A DNA stretch of 64,000 nt from DATJZH01 sp052146815. Its GTDB lineage: Bacteria; Actinomycetota; Actinomycetes; Streptosporangiales; Streptosporangiaceae. Location: the NCBI GenBank assembly GCA_052146815.1, contig JBKQMG010000275.1, forward strand, positions 1-64,000. The letters run 5' to 3'. This document shows positions 8,649-18,412 of this stretch, in pieces. How positions within the stretch are numbered: the stretch's first letter is position 1; each line of letters begins with the position of its first letter. A program made the translations under genes and the position numbers. Under the pieces are notes generated by a model. The model did no database searches. It saw only the letters and a program-made list of their open reading frames with translations, and was not told the origin of the DNA.

Positions 8649-11279
8649 GTGGGCAGGGACGCCGACCGTGAAAAAGTGCCGGCGCCGATGCGCCGGGATG
8701 TTCGCCTGCTCGGTGACCTGCTCGGCGAGGTACTGCGGGAGTCCGGCGGACAGGATCTGCTCGATGACGTCGCCCGGCTGCGCCGCGCCGCCATCGCCGC
8801 CCGGCAGGACAAGCCGGGCGAGCGCGCGGACGCGGACAGCGAGATCGCCAGGCTAGTAGCCTCGTGGCCGCTGGAGCGAGCCGAGGCCGTGGCCCGTGCC
8901 TTCACCGTCTACTTCCACCTGGCCAACCTCGCCGAGGAGCATCAGCGGATCCGCAGCCTGCGCGAGCGGGACGCGGGCACCCGGCCGCTGCGGGAGTCGC
9001 TGGCCGCGGCCGTCGCGGACATCGAGTTCGACCGGGGCACCGCCGCGGTCACCGACCTGGTGTCGCGCCTGCGGGTGCATTCGGTGCTCACCGCTCATCC
9101 CACCGAGGCACGCCGCCGGGCCGTGACCGATGCGCTGCGGCGGATCGGAGTGCTGCTGACGGCCCTGCGCGACGAGCGGCTCGGCGAGAGCGAGCACACC
9201 GAGATCCGCAGGCGGCTCATCGAGGAGATCGACGTACTGTGGCGGACGTCGCCGCTGCACATGGCCGCCATGCAGCCGCTGGACGAGGTCCGCACGGCCA
9301 TGGCCGCATTCGACGAGACGCTGTTCCGCGGTGTGCCCGCGCTCTACCGGTCGATGGACCGGGCGCTGCAAGGCGACCAGTCGGGGCTGATCGCCCCGGT
9401 CGCGCCGGCATTCCTGCGGCTCGGCAGCTGGATCGGCGCCGACCGGGACGGGAACCCGTTCGTCACCGCGCAGGTGACGCGGCAGACGGCGCAGATCCAG
9501 GCCGAGCACGTGCTGCGGGCCCTGGAGAACGCGGCGACGAGGATCGGCCGGGCGCTGACCTTGCACGCGGAACTGCCGGCGGGCAGCTCAGTCGGCCGCG
9601 CCCAGGAGGCGGCGCAGCGGGCCCACCCCGACCTGCTCAGGGACATCATGGCGCGCTCGCCCGCCGAGCCCTACCGCGCGTTCCTGCTCTATGCGGCGCA
9701 GCGGCTGCGGGCCACTCGCCTCGGCGACGCCGAGATCGCCTACGGCGGTCCCGGCGACTTCATCGCCGACCTCGACGTGCTGCAGCGGGAGCTGGACGAG
9801 ACAGGCGCCGGGCGCCAGGCGTTCGGCGAGCTGCAGCATCTGCGCTGGCAGGCGGAGACGTTCGGCTTCCACCTGGCCGAGCTGGAGATCCGCCAGCACA
9901 GCGCGGTGCACGCCCGGGCGCTGCGGGAAATCGGTACCGGCTCGGCCCGCTCGCCCCAGACCAGCGAGGTGCTCGCCGTCTTCCCGGTGATCTCGTGGAT
10001 CCAGGAGACGTTCGGCCCGCAGGCCTGCCGGCGCTACGTGGTGAGCTTCACCCGGTCCGCGCAGGACATCGCGGCGGTCTACGAGCTGGCGCAGCATGCC
10101 ACGCCCCGCGGCCGGCCCCCGGTGCTCGACGTCGTCCCGCTGTTCGAGAGCGGGACCGACCTGGCCAACGCGACGGCGGTGCTGGACGACATGCTCGCGC
10201 TCGAGCCGGTCGCGGCCCGGCTCGAGGCGAACGGCCGGCGGCTGGAAGTGATGCTCGGCTATTCCGACTCGGCCAAGGAACTCGGGCCGGTCGGCGCGAC
10301 CCTGCGGCTGTTCACCACGCAGCAGCAGCTGGCCCGGTGGGCCGCCGACCGGGACATCGAGCTGACCCTGTTCCACGGCCGCGGCGGCGCGCTCGGCCGC
10401 GGCGGCGGCCCGGCCGGGCGGGCCGTGCTCGCTCAGGCGCCGGGCTCGGTGGACGGCCGCTTCAAGGTCACCGAGCAGGGCGAGGTCATCTTTGCCCGCT
10501 ACGGGCATCCGGTCATCGCGCAGCGGCACCTGGAGCAGGTGACCTCGGCGGTCATGCTGGCCACGGCCGCTGACCGGCCGGCCGCCGACGAGACGCCGTT
10601 CCGCCCGGTCACCGCCGAAATGGAGGCCGGTGCGCTGCGCGCGTACCGGGCGCTCGTCGAGACCGACGGATTCGCGGAGTGGTTCGGCCGGATCAGCCCG
10701 CTGGAGGAGATCGGCCGGATGCGGCTCGGCTCCCGTCCGGCCCGCCGGTCCGGCAGCGCCGCCCCGACCGGGCTGGACGACCTGCGCGCGATTCCGTGGG
10801 TATTCGCGTGGGCGCAGACCCGGATTAACCTGCCGGGCTGGTACGGCCTGGGCAGCGGGCTGGCGGCGGCGGAGAAGGCCCATGGCATGGCGCAGGTGCA
10901 GGCCGCCTACGAGGGCTGGCCGCTGCTCGCCGTGCTGCTGGATAACGCGGCGATGAGCCTGGCCAAGACCAGCCGCGAGATCGCGATGCGTTATCTCGCG
11001 CTGGGCAGCCGGCCGGATCTGACCGACATGGTGCGCGACGAGTATGACCTGACCATGCGGCTGGTGCTGGCCGTGACCGGACATGACCGGCTGCTCGCCG
11101 ACCGGCACGTCCTGTCGCGAGCGGTCGCGCTGCGCGACCCTTACGTGGATGCGCTGTCCCACCTGCAGCTGCACGCGCTGACCGCGCTGCGCGGGAACGA
11201 GGAGGAGTCGCAGCGCCTGCAGCGGCTGCTGCTGCTCACCGTCAACGGCGTGGCCGCGGGACTGCAGAACACCGGCTGA
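8649..11279 (+). CDS. ppc: Phosphoenolpyruvate carboxylase
   Basis: About 876 residues, close to the normal PEPC length. Catalytic signatures are present in order: VLTAHPTEARRRAV (active-site His), GSWIGADRDGNPFVTA, MLGYSDSAKELG, LFHGRGGALGRGGGPA (mobile loop), and the C-terminal AAGLQNTG with the terminal Gly. The enzyme adds bicarbonate to PEP to give oxaloacetate, refilling the TCA cycle. The frame is open from 8550, but that start would leave only 8 bp to the divergent methyltransferase start; the GTG at 8649 gives a family-like N-terminus (about 14 residues before RRDVRLLGDLLG) and is preferred. Confidence 0.96.
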   Translation: MGRDADREKVPAPMRRDVRLLGDLLGEVLRESGGQDLLDDVARLRRAAIAARQDKPGERADADSEIARLVASWPLERAEAVARAFTVYFHLANLAEEHQRIRSLRERDAGTRPLRESLAAAVADIEFDRGTAAVTDLVSRLRVHSVLTAHPTEARRRAVTDALRRIGVLLTALRDERLGESEHTEIRRRLIEEIDVLWRTSPLHMAAMQPLDEVRTAMAAFDETLFRGVPALYRSMDRALQGDQSGLIAPVAPAFLRLGSWIGADRDGNPFVTAQVTRQTAQIQAEHVLRALENAATRIGRALTLHAELPAGSSVGRAQEAAQRAHPDLLRDIMARSPAEPYRAFLLYAAQRLRATRLGDAEIAYGGPGDFIADLDVLQRELDETGAGRQAFGELQHLRWQAETFGFHLAELEIRQHSAVHARALREIGTGSARSPQTSEVLAVFPVISWIQETFGPQACRRYVVSFTRSAQDIAAVYELAQHATPRGRPPVLDVVPLFESGTDLANATAVLDDMLALEPVAARLEANGRRLEVMLGYSDSAKELGPVGATLRLFTTQQQLARWAADRDIELTLFHGRGGALGRGGGPAGRAVLAQAPGSVDGRFKVTEQGEVIFARYGHPVIAQRHLEQVTSAVMLATAADRPAADETPFRPVTAEMEAGALRAYRALVETDGFAEWFGRISPLEEIGRMRLGSRPARRSGSAAPTGLDDLRAIPWVFAWAQTRINLPGWYGLGSGLAAAEKAHGMAQVQAAYEGWPLLAVLLDNAAMSLAKTSREIAMRYLALGSRPDLTDMVRDEYDLTMRLVLAVTGHDRLLADRHVLSRAVALRDPYVDALSHLQLHALTALRGNEEESQRLQRLLLLTVNGVAAGLQNTG

Positions 11280-11339
11280 TCCATCCGCTGCGACCGCGGG
11301 CGGCCCGCCGGGGTCTCAGCGGGGCCCTCAGGCCTTAGC

Positions 11340-12110
11340 TTAGCGGTAGGTGCCGAGGCCCAGCCTGACCGCGAGGAGGACGCCGCCCACGCCGATGGCG
11401 ATGCGCAGGGGCCGCGCGGGCAGCCGGCGGACCAGAGCGGGCCCGATCCAGCCGCCGACGAGGAATCCGGCCGCGAGCGGCAGGACTGCCGTCCAGCGGA
11501 CCGGGCCGAAAATCGCGAAGCCGACAGCCGCCGCGGTGTTCGCCAGTCCGGACAGCACGTTCTTGATCGCGTTCGTCCGGGCCAGCGGCTTGTCCAGCAT
11601 GGCCGTCAGCACGGTCAGCATGAGGATTCCGCCGGCGGCGCCGAAATACCCGACGTAGACCGCCACGCTGGCCAGGGCTCCGCGCAGCCACCGGCTGTGC
11701 TCGCCGTCGGGCCGCGCGTTCAGCCGCGTGATCATCGGCTGGACGATCAGCAGCAGCGAGGCTCCCCCGATCAGGACCGGGGCGACCGCCTCGAAGGCCG
11801 CGGCCGGGGACAGCAGCAGCAGCGCGGCGCCGGCGGCGCCGCCGAGCGCCGTCAGGATCCCCAGCCGGGCGATTAGCCGGCCCTGGCCCGCCAGCTCCTG
11901 GCGGGACCCGGCGGCCGCGCCGCCCGCGGTGAAGACCAGGGCCACCGTGTTCGTCACGTTCGCGGTAACCGGCGGCAGCCCGAGCGCCAGCAGCACGGGA
12001 TAGGACACGATAGAGGCGAGGCTCGCGACGGTACTGGCGATCCCGGCTAGCACGCCCGCCGCGAGAAGCTCGAAGAAGGCGGCGGGGGTCACCCGACGAC
12101 CCAAGCACAC
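11340..12110 (-). CDS. TauE/SafE-family membrane permease
   Basis: A 256-residue integral membrane protein with about eight hydrophobic segments in two repeated halves. LAGIASTVASLASIVSYP in the first half and VGYFGAAGGILMLTVL in the second are the conserved family motifs. Members export or import sulfite, sulfoacetate, taurine or related anions. No sulfur-metabolism gene is adjacent, so the substrate is open. The start is GTG at 12110; another GTG at 12092 is possible. It is convergent with ppc. Confidence 0.85.
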   Translation of the reverse strand: MCLGRRVTPAAFFELLAAGVLAGIASTVASLASIVSYPVLLALGLPPVTANVTNTVALVFTAGGAAAGSRQELAGQGRLIARLGILTALGGAAGAALLLLSPAAAFEAVAPVLIGGASLLLIVQPMITRLNARPDGEHSRWLRGALASVAVYVGYFGAAGGILMLTVLTAMLDKPLARTNAIKNVLSGLANTAAAVGFAIFGPVRWTAVLPLAAGFLVGGWIGPALVRRLPARPLRIAIGVGGVLLAVRLGLGTYR

Positions 12111-12244
12111 CGCCTCGACCGCTGCGCCGCGCGGGGCCGTGCTCGCAAGGACGGCGCACGTGAGGCCCGCGTATGTGAGGGTGGCGCACGCGAGAACGGC
12201 GGGGGCGTCGGCGCGTGCACCGCGGCCGGTTCGTGCCGGACGCG

Positions 12245-12931
12245 TTAACTGGCCGGACCGGCCAGCCGCCAGATCTGGTTGCGGGCAATGGCGCCCCCGC
12301 TGCGGTCCAGCGAGGAGGTCACCATCTGGTCGACGTGAGCATTCGTGCGGTGCGCGCTCGCGGGGTCGGTCAGCACCTGCGACGGCGAAGCGTCCGGGGC
12401 GGCGAAGCTGATCAGCACGTCACGCGGGCCGGAGGGGCCGGGCCGGGCGGCCCTCAGCACCCACAGGCCGCCGAAGTGCTCGCTGCAGGACTGCAGTGAG
12501 ACCGGGTCCCCTGCGGCCGGAGTGCTGACCGCCGCGACGCACAGGTTCGCCGCGACGCTGCCGAGCGGCGCGTACTGGAGCTCCACGACCTCGTCCGGGC
12601 CGTACCGGGCCGCCAGCGGCGACGCGGGGAGGCCGAACAGCGCGTAAAGGCTGTTGACGGTGCCCATGTCGTAGACACGGAAGTCCTCGCTGGCGGCCGT
12701 GAGGCTGCGCGCCTGCAGTTCGACTGGCTGTCCGGCCCGCTGATGCCCCGCTCCGGTGCCCAGCGCATAGCTGGCGTTCACCCCGGAAACGACGCGGACG
12801 CACTGCGCGCCGTAGGCTGCCGCGCACTGCGGCGTCACCGCCAGCGCCGCGGGCGTCCCGGCCGCCAGGAAGCCGACGGCGGCGGCCGCGCTCAAGCCCG
12901 CGGCCACCGTCAGCCTTGCCCGTCTTCTCAT
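12245..12931 (-). CDS. Secreted protein with QxW-type (beta-trefoil-like) features, function unknown
   Basis: A 228-residue protein starting at an ATG with GGAGGAA directly upstream; longer in-frame starts exist but lack this site. A typical signal peptide (RRRARLT, a hydrophobic stretch, then AALA) ends near residue 32. The mature part has Cys pairs, LCVAAVSTPAAGDPVSLQSC and a terminal NQIWRLAG. These resemble the Cys/QxW repeats of ricin-type carbohydrate-binding domains, but I do not see three clean repeats. The family is not recognised with certainty. It probably acts outside the cell. Confidence 0.65.
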   Translation of the reverse strand: MRRRARLTVAAGLSAAAAVGFLAAGTPAALAVTPQCAAAYGAQCVRVVSGVNASYALGTGAGHQRAGQPVELQARSLTAASEDFRVYDMGTVNSLYALFGLPASPLAARYGPDEVVELQYAPLGSVAANLCVAAVSTPAAGDPVSLQSCSEHFGGLWVLRAARPGPSGPRDVLISFAAPDASPSQVLTDPASAHRTNAHVDQMVTSSLDRSGGAIARNQIWRLAGPAS

Positions 12932-13100
12932 CGATTCCTCCAGCGGTCGCGGCGCAGCCCCCGCCGTGTGCTTCTGTCTATCGGCCGCCCCCCATGAGCC
13001 GTTACGCATTGCCAGCGGCCCCGGGCGAACCGTCACTATCCCGCGGCGGTAGCGGCCGCGCCCGGTCAGCGCCGCGGCGACCGCGCCTTCGCGGGTGCGG

Positions 13101-13850
13101 TCAGCGGCCGGTAAGGATACCGACGGCCAGGGCCAGGACGATCGCGTTGTAGAAGAAGCTGAGCACGCTATGGGCCATCACATGCCAGCGCATCGACGGT
13201 GACGCGACGTTGACGTCGGAGACCGCGAACGAGGTGCCGATAGTGAAGGCGAAGTACATGAAGTCGACCGGACCGGGCCGATCGCAATGCGGGAACTGCA
13301 AGGGCGGGCCGCCTGGCTCGGCCTCGTGGCAGAGGCCGGCGTAAAAGCGCGCGTAGCCGGAGTGCAGCAGCATCCATGCGATGAAGATCGCCGCCGAGCC
13401 GACCAGGGTGATCCGGGCGGTGTCCGTGCTGCTGCCCCCGTAATAGAGCACAGACGCCGCGCTGCTCAGCCCGGCCAGGCTGGCACCGAGAATGCAGGCA
13501 AAATTGAATCGGGGAGAGACCAGCACCCCGCGCCAGCCCGCGACCCGCGCGGTCCCGACGCCTGCCTGGCGGTACCGCGCGTGCCGGACGACGGCCGCGC
13601 CGACCACGAGGTAACAGGCCGCCACCAGGTCCCACACCCGCAGGTACCCGGCGCGGGACCGCTCGCCCACGGCCACGAAAACGAAGCCGAGCCAGATCGC
13701 GATAAGCGCGAGTTCCAGCAGCCGGGCACCCGCGTATGCCGCCCAGGCCAGGGCCGGACTGTCCGGCTTGGCCGCTACCGGGTCCGCTGGTGGGGTGACG
13801 TGCCGCTCGCTGTTAGACGCCCGGGCTGGCGGCGCCTGCTCCGGTTTCAT
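13101..13850 (-). CDS. DUF1345-family membrane protein
   Basis: About 249 residues with five hydrophobic segments. The C-terminal signature DFMYFAFTIGTSFAVSD followed by HSVLSFFYNAIVLALAV is the hallmark of DUF1345. The ATG at 13850 is preferred because GGGGTGGG precedes it; it lies inside the end of the RDD gene (38-bp overlap), so the two are probably co-transcribed. The biochemical role of the family is not known. Confidence 0.82.
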   Translation of the reverse strand: MKPEQAPPARASNSERHVTPPADPVAAKPDSPALAWAAYAGARLLELALIAIWLGFVFVAVGERSRAGYLRVWDLVAACYLVVGAAVVRHARYRQAGVGTARVAGWRGVLVSPRFNFACILGASLAGLSSAASVLYYGGSSTDTARITLVGSAAIFIAWMLLHSGYARFYAGLCHEAEPGGPPLQFPHCDRPGPVDFMYFAFTIGTSFAVSDVNVASPSMRWHVMAHSVLSFFYNAIVLALAVGILTGR

Positions 13851-14319
13851 CCCACCCCGCCGGGGCCGGCTGCTCGTCCTTGCGGATGACCAGTGTCTTG
13901 GCGACATGGTCGCCGACTCGCTGGCGCTGATGCGACGCGAGCATGGTGATCAGCCCGACCAGGCCGAGGACCAGCGTGTCGACGATCAGGAAGATCCAGC
14001 GCAGCAGGTACTGCACCAGGCTGGCCGGCTGGCCGTCCTTGCTGATCACCTTGATGCCCAGCAGCTGCATGCCGAACGTCTGCCCGTTCGCGCTGTGCGG
14101 CCGGAAGATCCAGTACCAGACGTACCAGGCAACCGACAGGACGGTCGCGAGGATCACGCCCAGGACGTGCAGTCCCCCGACGCCCCGGTCCAGCGCGAAC
14201 TCCAGGATGCCCGGGATAATGGAAGCCAGGATGACATCGACGATGTACTGGACCACGCGGCGGCCGGTGACCCTGGTCGCCTCGGTGGCGACGGGCGATG
14301 CCTCTGCATAGGTAGTCAT
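13813..14319 (-). CDS. RDD-family membrane protein
   Basis: A 168-residue protein starting at an ATG behind GGGGGAGA. The RDD signature appears as TGRRVVQYIVDVILAS at the start of the first membrane span and NGQTFGMQLLGIKVI in the middle. Three spans are predicted. RDD proteins are small membrane proteins, some implicated in ion exchange, but the function here is unknown. It overlaps the downstream DUF1345 gene. Confidence 0.83.
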   Translation of the reverse strand: MTTYAEASPVATEATRVTGRRVVQYIVDVILASIIPGILEFALDRGVGGLHVLGVILATVLSVAWYVWYWIFRPHSANGQTFGMQLLGIKVISKDGQPASLVQYLLRWIFLIVDTLVLGLVGLITMLASHQRQRVGDHVAKTLVIRKDEQPAPAGWDETGAGAASPGV

Positions 14320-14546
14320 ATTCTCCCCCCGATCCCGCGCCCGGCCTGTGCTCGCGCAGGCCCCCCTGCCGCGTCAACCGGGCGCGTGAGTTTCGTACCC
14401 CGGGCAGCCCGCCAATCACGCCTGCCCCGTAATTCACCGCACAATATTCCGCTTTAATTACCGCATAACGGGTTATCCGTATCAGTGGTCAGCGGCGCCG
14501 CCGAGCTGAACAGGCGCCGCCGCCGAGCGGGCGCAGCCAGCGCGGT

Positions 14547-15449
14547 TCAGGCCTGCGCGGCGTAGGCGACCGCGACCTCGGCGGCCAGGGCGGCGTTGTC
14601 AGCGATCAGCGCCTGGTTCACCGCGACGCTGCGGCCGCCGCTCAGCTCCTCGATCATCGTCAGGACGGCCGGCGTCACCGCCTGCCCGCTGATCCCGGCC
14701 TGCTGGACGCGATCGACCGCCTCGGTAATGACGTCGGCCAGATCGAGGCCGCCGTCCGGCGGCCGGGCCAGCAGGAGGCCGCCGTCGGACCTCAGCTGCC
14801 AGTGCGCGGCGGCGATGGCCGCCGCCTCGGCGGCATCGGAGACCGTCGCCGATACCGGCGGGCCCCCTTCGGCGGTGTAGAACAGCGGCAGCGCGGCCGT
14901 CCGCCAGCCCAGGACCGGCACGCCGAGGGTTTCCAGCAGCTCCGAGGTGGCGGCCACATCCAGGATCGACTTGGCGCCCGAGCAGACCACGACCACCGGA
15001 GTGCGGGCCAGCTGCGGCAGGTCACCGGAAATATCCAGCACCCTGGCGAAATCCCGGTGCACCCCGCCGATGCCGCCCGTTCCCATGAACCGGATTCCGG
15101 CACTGGCGCACACTGCCAGGGTCCCGCCGACCGTCGCGGAGCCGAGGGCGCCCTGGACCGCGCACGCCGCCAGGTCACGGGCGCCCACCTTGCGCGCGGT
15201 CGTCCCGGCCTCGGCGAAGCGCTCCAGCAGCGCGGTGTCCAGCCCGGCCCGCACAGCGCCGTCGACCACGCCGATGGTGGCCGGGATCGCGCCGTGCGCG
15301 CGGACCTGCTCCTCAGCGGCCTGCGCCGCGAGCAGGCCGCGGCCGCCTGAGAAGCCGTGCGAGACCAGGGTCGTTTCCAGGGCCACGACCGGCTGCCCCA
15401 GCCGGAGCGCCTCGGCGACTTCGTCAGCCACCTGCAGCGCCATCGTCAC
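14547..15449 (-). CDS. psuG: Pseudouridine-5'-phosphate glycosidase
   Basis: A 300-residue PsuG-family (IndA-like) enzyme. Visible motifs are VALETTLVSHGF near residue 22, VGARDLAACAV, GTGGIGGVHRDF, SGAKSILDVAATSELLE and GVPVLGWRTAALPLFY, all characteristic of the family. It splits pseudouridine 5'-phosphate to uracil and ribose 5-phosphate using a lysine Schiff base. Its ATG overlaps the stop of the upstream kinase gene by 4 bp, giving a two-gene salvage operon. Confidence 0.9.
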   Translation of the reverse strand: MTMALQVADEVAEALRLGQPVVALETTLVSHGFSGGRGLLAAQAAEEQVRAHGAIPATIGVVDGAVRAGLDTALLERFAEAGTTARKVGARDLAACAVQGALGSATVGGTLAVCASAGIRFMGTGGIGGVHRDFARVLDISGDLPQLARTPVVVVCSGAKSILDVAATSELLETLGVPVLGWRTAALPLFYTAEGGPPVSATVSDAAEAAAIAAAHWQLRSDGGLLLARPPDGGLDLADVITEAVDRVQQAGISGQAVTPAVLTMIEELSGGRSVAVNQALIADNAALAAEVAVAYAAQA

Positions 15450-16246
15450 GGCATCGCTCCCATCGTCGCTACGGCCCGCGCCGCTGCGCGCAGGCCCAGG
15501 TCAACCCCGCCGAGCAGGTAGCCGGCGGCGAATGCGTCACCGGCGCCGGTGGCGTCGACCGCCTGCGTCGCCGCCGCCGGGAAATGCTGTCCGGCGGCGC
15601 GCACGCCGCCGGCGCCCAGCTTAACGACCATCTCGGCGCCCGGTATGGCCCCGACGAGCGTCGCCTCCGCCTGGTTGCCGAAGACGACGTCGGGCCGCAG
15701 GCGGCCGATCAGCGCGCGGAATCTGTCCACGCCGAAGCCGCCCAGCACCGCGGTCGAGGACAAGTCGACCGACAGCCGCGCAGCGCGCGCCGCCGCGGCG
15801 CGTGCTGCCGCGATCGCCGCGCCGCTGACCGGCTCGGCCACCAGGCTGTAGGCGGGCAGGTGCAGCCAGGAGCAGCCGTCCAGCCATTTCTCGTCCAGCG
15901 CGGCGGTCGACAGCTGCGGGCCGACGCCGCGGTCGGTCAGCATCGACCGCTTGCCGCCGTCGTCGGACAGCGCGACGACAATGCCGGTCGCGCCGCGGAG
16001 GACCGGGCCGACCAGCTCGACGCCCCGGCGCCGCAGTTCCTCGGTCACGAGCGCTCCCCCGGCGTCGTCCCCGCGCGCGCTGATCAGGCGGCTGCGGCCG
16101 CCGAGCGCCGCCACCCAGGCCGCCACATTCGCCGCCTGGCCGCCCGCGGACAGCACGGCGCGTACCGCGGTGTCCGTCTCCTCCGCCGGGGGCGCGGCGA
16201 GCCGGACGATCACGTCGATGTGGGCATCCCCGAGGACGCAGATCAC
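15446..16246 (-). CDS. psuK: PfkB-family kinase, probable pseudouridine kinase
   Basis: A 266-residue ribokinase-like protein starting at GTG 16246 (VICVLGDAHIDVIV). It has the PfkB N-terminal Gly pair (SAGGQAANVAAWVAALGG) and the C-terminal DATGAGDAFAAGYLL signature with the catalytic Asp. Its stop overlaps the psuG start by 4 bp, so it most likely phosphorylates pseudouridine to feed PsuG. Substrate specificity is inferred from that pairing; PfkB members also act on other nucleosides and sugars. Confidence 0.85.
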   Translation of the reverse strand: MICVLGDAHIDVIVRLAAPPAEETDTAVRAVLSAGGQAANVAAWVAALGGRSRLISARGDDAGGALVTEELRRRGVELVGPVLRGATGIVVALSDDGGKRSMLTDRGVGPQLSTAALDEKWLDGCSWLHLPAYSLVAEPVSGAAIAAARAAAARAARLSVDLSSTAVLGGFGVDRFRALIGRLRPDVVFGNQAEATLVGAIPGAEMVVKLGAGGVRAAGQHFPAAATQAVDATGAGDAFAAGYLLGGVDLGLRAAARAVATMGAMP

Positions 16247-16503
16247 GGATGCAGCGTAGCCAGCACGCCGCGGCGTGCACCGGCCGCGGCAGGCATGGGG
16301 GCACACCGCCGGCTGCGTGCACGGCCCGGCGACGGCAGCCTCCGCGCGATCAGCCGATATTTGCAAAGTCACCGTCAAGCGCCCTGGCGAATACAGGCTG
16401 CCGGTAAAACGGCTCACTACCCTGATCCTGGCCACGCGGCATTTTCTTTCGCCGGCCGGTCATCTTCTCTGCATACGGGGGCACGGAGAAAGGGATCTAT
16501 AGC

Positions 16504-17625
16504 ATGGGAAAAACTATTAAGGGCACGCTCGCGCTTAGTACCGGGGGGACCCTGCTGGCCTTTGGCGCGCTCGGCACCGGAGCCGCTCAGGCCGCGGCGA
16601 TGCCCGCGACCGTCTACGTCTCGCCCGCCGGCTCGGCGCATGCGGCGGGCACGTCGTGCGCCACGGCGTCATTCACCTCGATTAACGCGGCGATCGCCGC
16701 GGTGAGGCCGGGCAGCACGGTGGTCGCCTGCCGTGGCACCTACCGCGAGGACGCTGACGCCTCCAAGCCGCTTACCCTGCGCGGGGAGAACGCGGTGATC
16801 AATGCGGCCGGCCAGCCGGGCGTCGTGCCCGGCGCAGGCGGCAACGCCGTGACCGTCCTCGCGCCGCAGGTCACCGTGGAGGGCCTGAAGGTCGAGAACG
16901 GCAGCGGTGACGGCATCCTGGTCGTCGGGGACCACGCGCGCGTCACGGGAAACACTGCCGTGCATAACGGCAGCACCGGAATCGACCTCAACGGCACGCA
17001 GGGCTCCGTCGCGGCGGGAAATACTGCCGACTACAACCAGGGCGGCGGCTTTTACATCGCCGACGACGCCGGCCCGACTGCGCACAACACTGTCACGGGC
17101 AATGTCGCCTATGACAATCCCGGCGGCTGCGGCTTCATTCTGGCCAGCCACTCCGCGGCCGGGGTCTACGACAACACCGTCAGCGACAACCACGCCATTG
17201 ATAACGGCACTGATCCGCAGTCACCCGGGTCAGGCATCATCCTGGCATCGGACGTGGCGAACGGCGCCGTCTATGACAACACGGTGGAAGGCAACGTCAC
17301 CAGCGGCAACGGGCTGTCGGGGATCACGCTGCACGCGCATCTGCCTGGCCAGCACATGAACGGCAATGTCATCACCGGCAACGACGTGGGGACCAATAAT
17401 CTCCTCGGCGACCCCATCGGCCTGCAGCCGCCGGGCCGTAACGTGCCGGATGATTTCACGACCGGCATCCTGGTCGCGAGCTCGAGCCCGCTGCTGATCA
17501 CCATTACCGGCAACACGATCAGCGACAACCGGTACGGCATCTGGTCCGAGGGTTTCGCGGCCGTGACAGGCGGCCCGCGCAACACCTACAGGGGCGTGGC
17601 GGTCGCGACGTATCACGTGCGCTAG
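16504..17625 (+). CDS. Secreted right-handed parallel beta-helix protein
   Basis: A 373-residue protein with a signal peptide (MGKTIKGTLALSTGG to AAQAAA, cleavage near residue 32) and a good ribosome site (GGAGAAAGGG). The mature part has repeated parallel-beta-helix turns such as VTGNTAVHNGSTGIDLNG, NTVTGNVAYDN and NTISDNRYGIWSEG, matching the NosD/pectate-lyase-like fold. No lyase catalytic set is evident, so the ligand or substrate (a polysaccharide is likely) is not known. Confidence 0.8.
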   Translation: MGKTIKGTLALSTGGTLLAFGALGTGAAQAAAMPATVYVSPAGSAHAAGTSCATASFTSINAAIAAVRPGSTVVACRGTYREDADASKPLTLRGENAVINAAGQPGVVPGAGGNAVTVLAPQVTVEGLKVENGSGDGILVVGDHARVTGNTAVHNGSTGIDLNGTQGSVAAGNTADYNQGGGFYIADDAGPTAHNTVTGNVAYDNPGGCGFILASHSAAGVYDNTVSDNHAIDNGTDPQSPGSGIILASDVANGAVYDNTVEGNVTSGNGLSGITLHAHLPGQHMNGNVITGNDVGTNNLLGDPIGLQPPGRNVPDDFTTGILVASSSPLLITITGNTISDNRYGIWSEGFAAVTGGPRNTYRGVAVATYHVR

Positions 17626-17647
17626 GCCCGGGGCGGGGCGGCGCCCG

Positions 17648-18412
17648 TCAGGACGCCGATGGCCCGGCTACGGAGATGACCACGATGGGCGTCGTGGTCG
17701 GCTGCGCCGTCCCGCCCGCCGGCTCCACCGTGACGCCGACGCGGTCACCCGGCTTGAGGCCGCTGGCGAGCACCGGCGCGGTCGTCCCGCCCGCGGCCTG
17801 CGGCAGCAGCCCGGCGGACCGGATCTGCGGCGGTTTCATCAGCCAGAGCTGATAGACCTTCCTGCCGGACAGTTTCGGCAGCCCGGCGGCCGTGAACAGG
17901 ATCTGGTGGCGCTGACGTGAGGCCACGACGGTCGCGGTGCCGCCGAGCGTCGTGCGCGCCCGGTAAATCCTGGCGTCGCGGGCAGTCAGCACGGACATGG
18001 CGGCCCTTTCCTGCGCCTGCGCCGTGGTGAGCTGGTGCTTGGTACCGGCCAGCGCGAAGCCGAGGGCAATGATCACGGCTATCCCGGCGGCGGCCAGCCC
18101 GACGGCGAGCCTCGGCATCCACCGGGTCCGCGGCTGCGGCACCGGCCGGCGCAGCGGACGGGCGTCGGTCACCGGCGGAAGCTGGCGGGTCCGGGCGGCC
18201 GAGGCCAGCACCCGCTCGCGCATCCGCGGCGGCGGCACCCGCGACGCCGCGACCGCGAGCCGGCCCGCCGTCTCATGCAGCCCGCGCACCTCGTTGCTGC
18301 ACGACTGGCAGTGATTCAGGTGATGCTCGAAGCGCTCGCGCTCCGGGCCGTCCAGCGCATCAAGCGCGTAAGCACCGGAGAGAGAGTGCAGATCGTCTCG
18401 CAGGAACCTCAC
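17648..18412 (-). CDS. rskA: Membrane anti-sigma factor, RskA-like
   Basis: A 254-residue protein. An N-terminal zinc-anti-sigma motif HLNHCQSC (His31-x3-Cys35-x2-Cys38) is followed by one membrane span at about residues 100-122 (LAVGLAAAGIAVIIALGFAL) and an extracellular C-terminal domain with the RskA-type segment GRKVYQLWLMKP. It should hold the partner sigma factor inactive until cleaved by regulated proteolysis. It overlaps sigK by 4 bp (ATGA), the same arrangement as in mycobacteria. Confidence 0.9.
   Translation of the reverse strand: MRFLRDDLHSLSGAYALDALDGPERERFEHHLNHCQSCSNEVRGLHETAGRLAVAASRVPPPRMRERVLASAARTRQLPPVTDARPLRRPVPQPRTRWMPRLAVGLAAAGIAVIIALGFALAGTKHQLTTAQAQERAAMSVLTARDARIYRARTTLGGTATVVASRQRHQILFTAAGLPKLSGRKVYQLWLMKPPQIRSAGLLPQAAGGTTAPVLASGLKPGDRVGVTVEPAGGTAQPTTTPIVVISVAGPSAS

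Noticed and set aside
11280..11339. Hairpin GCGGG-CGG-CCCGC between ppc and the TauE gene as terminator
   Set aside because: Only a 5-bp stem without a T-run; too weak to call in DNA this GC-rich.
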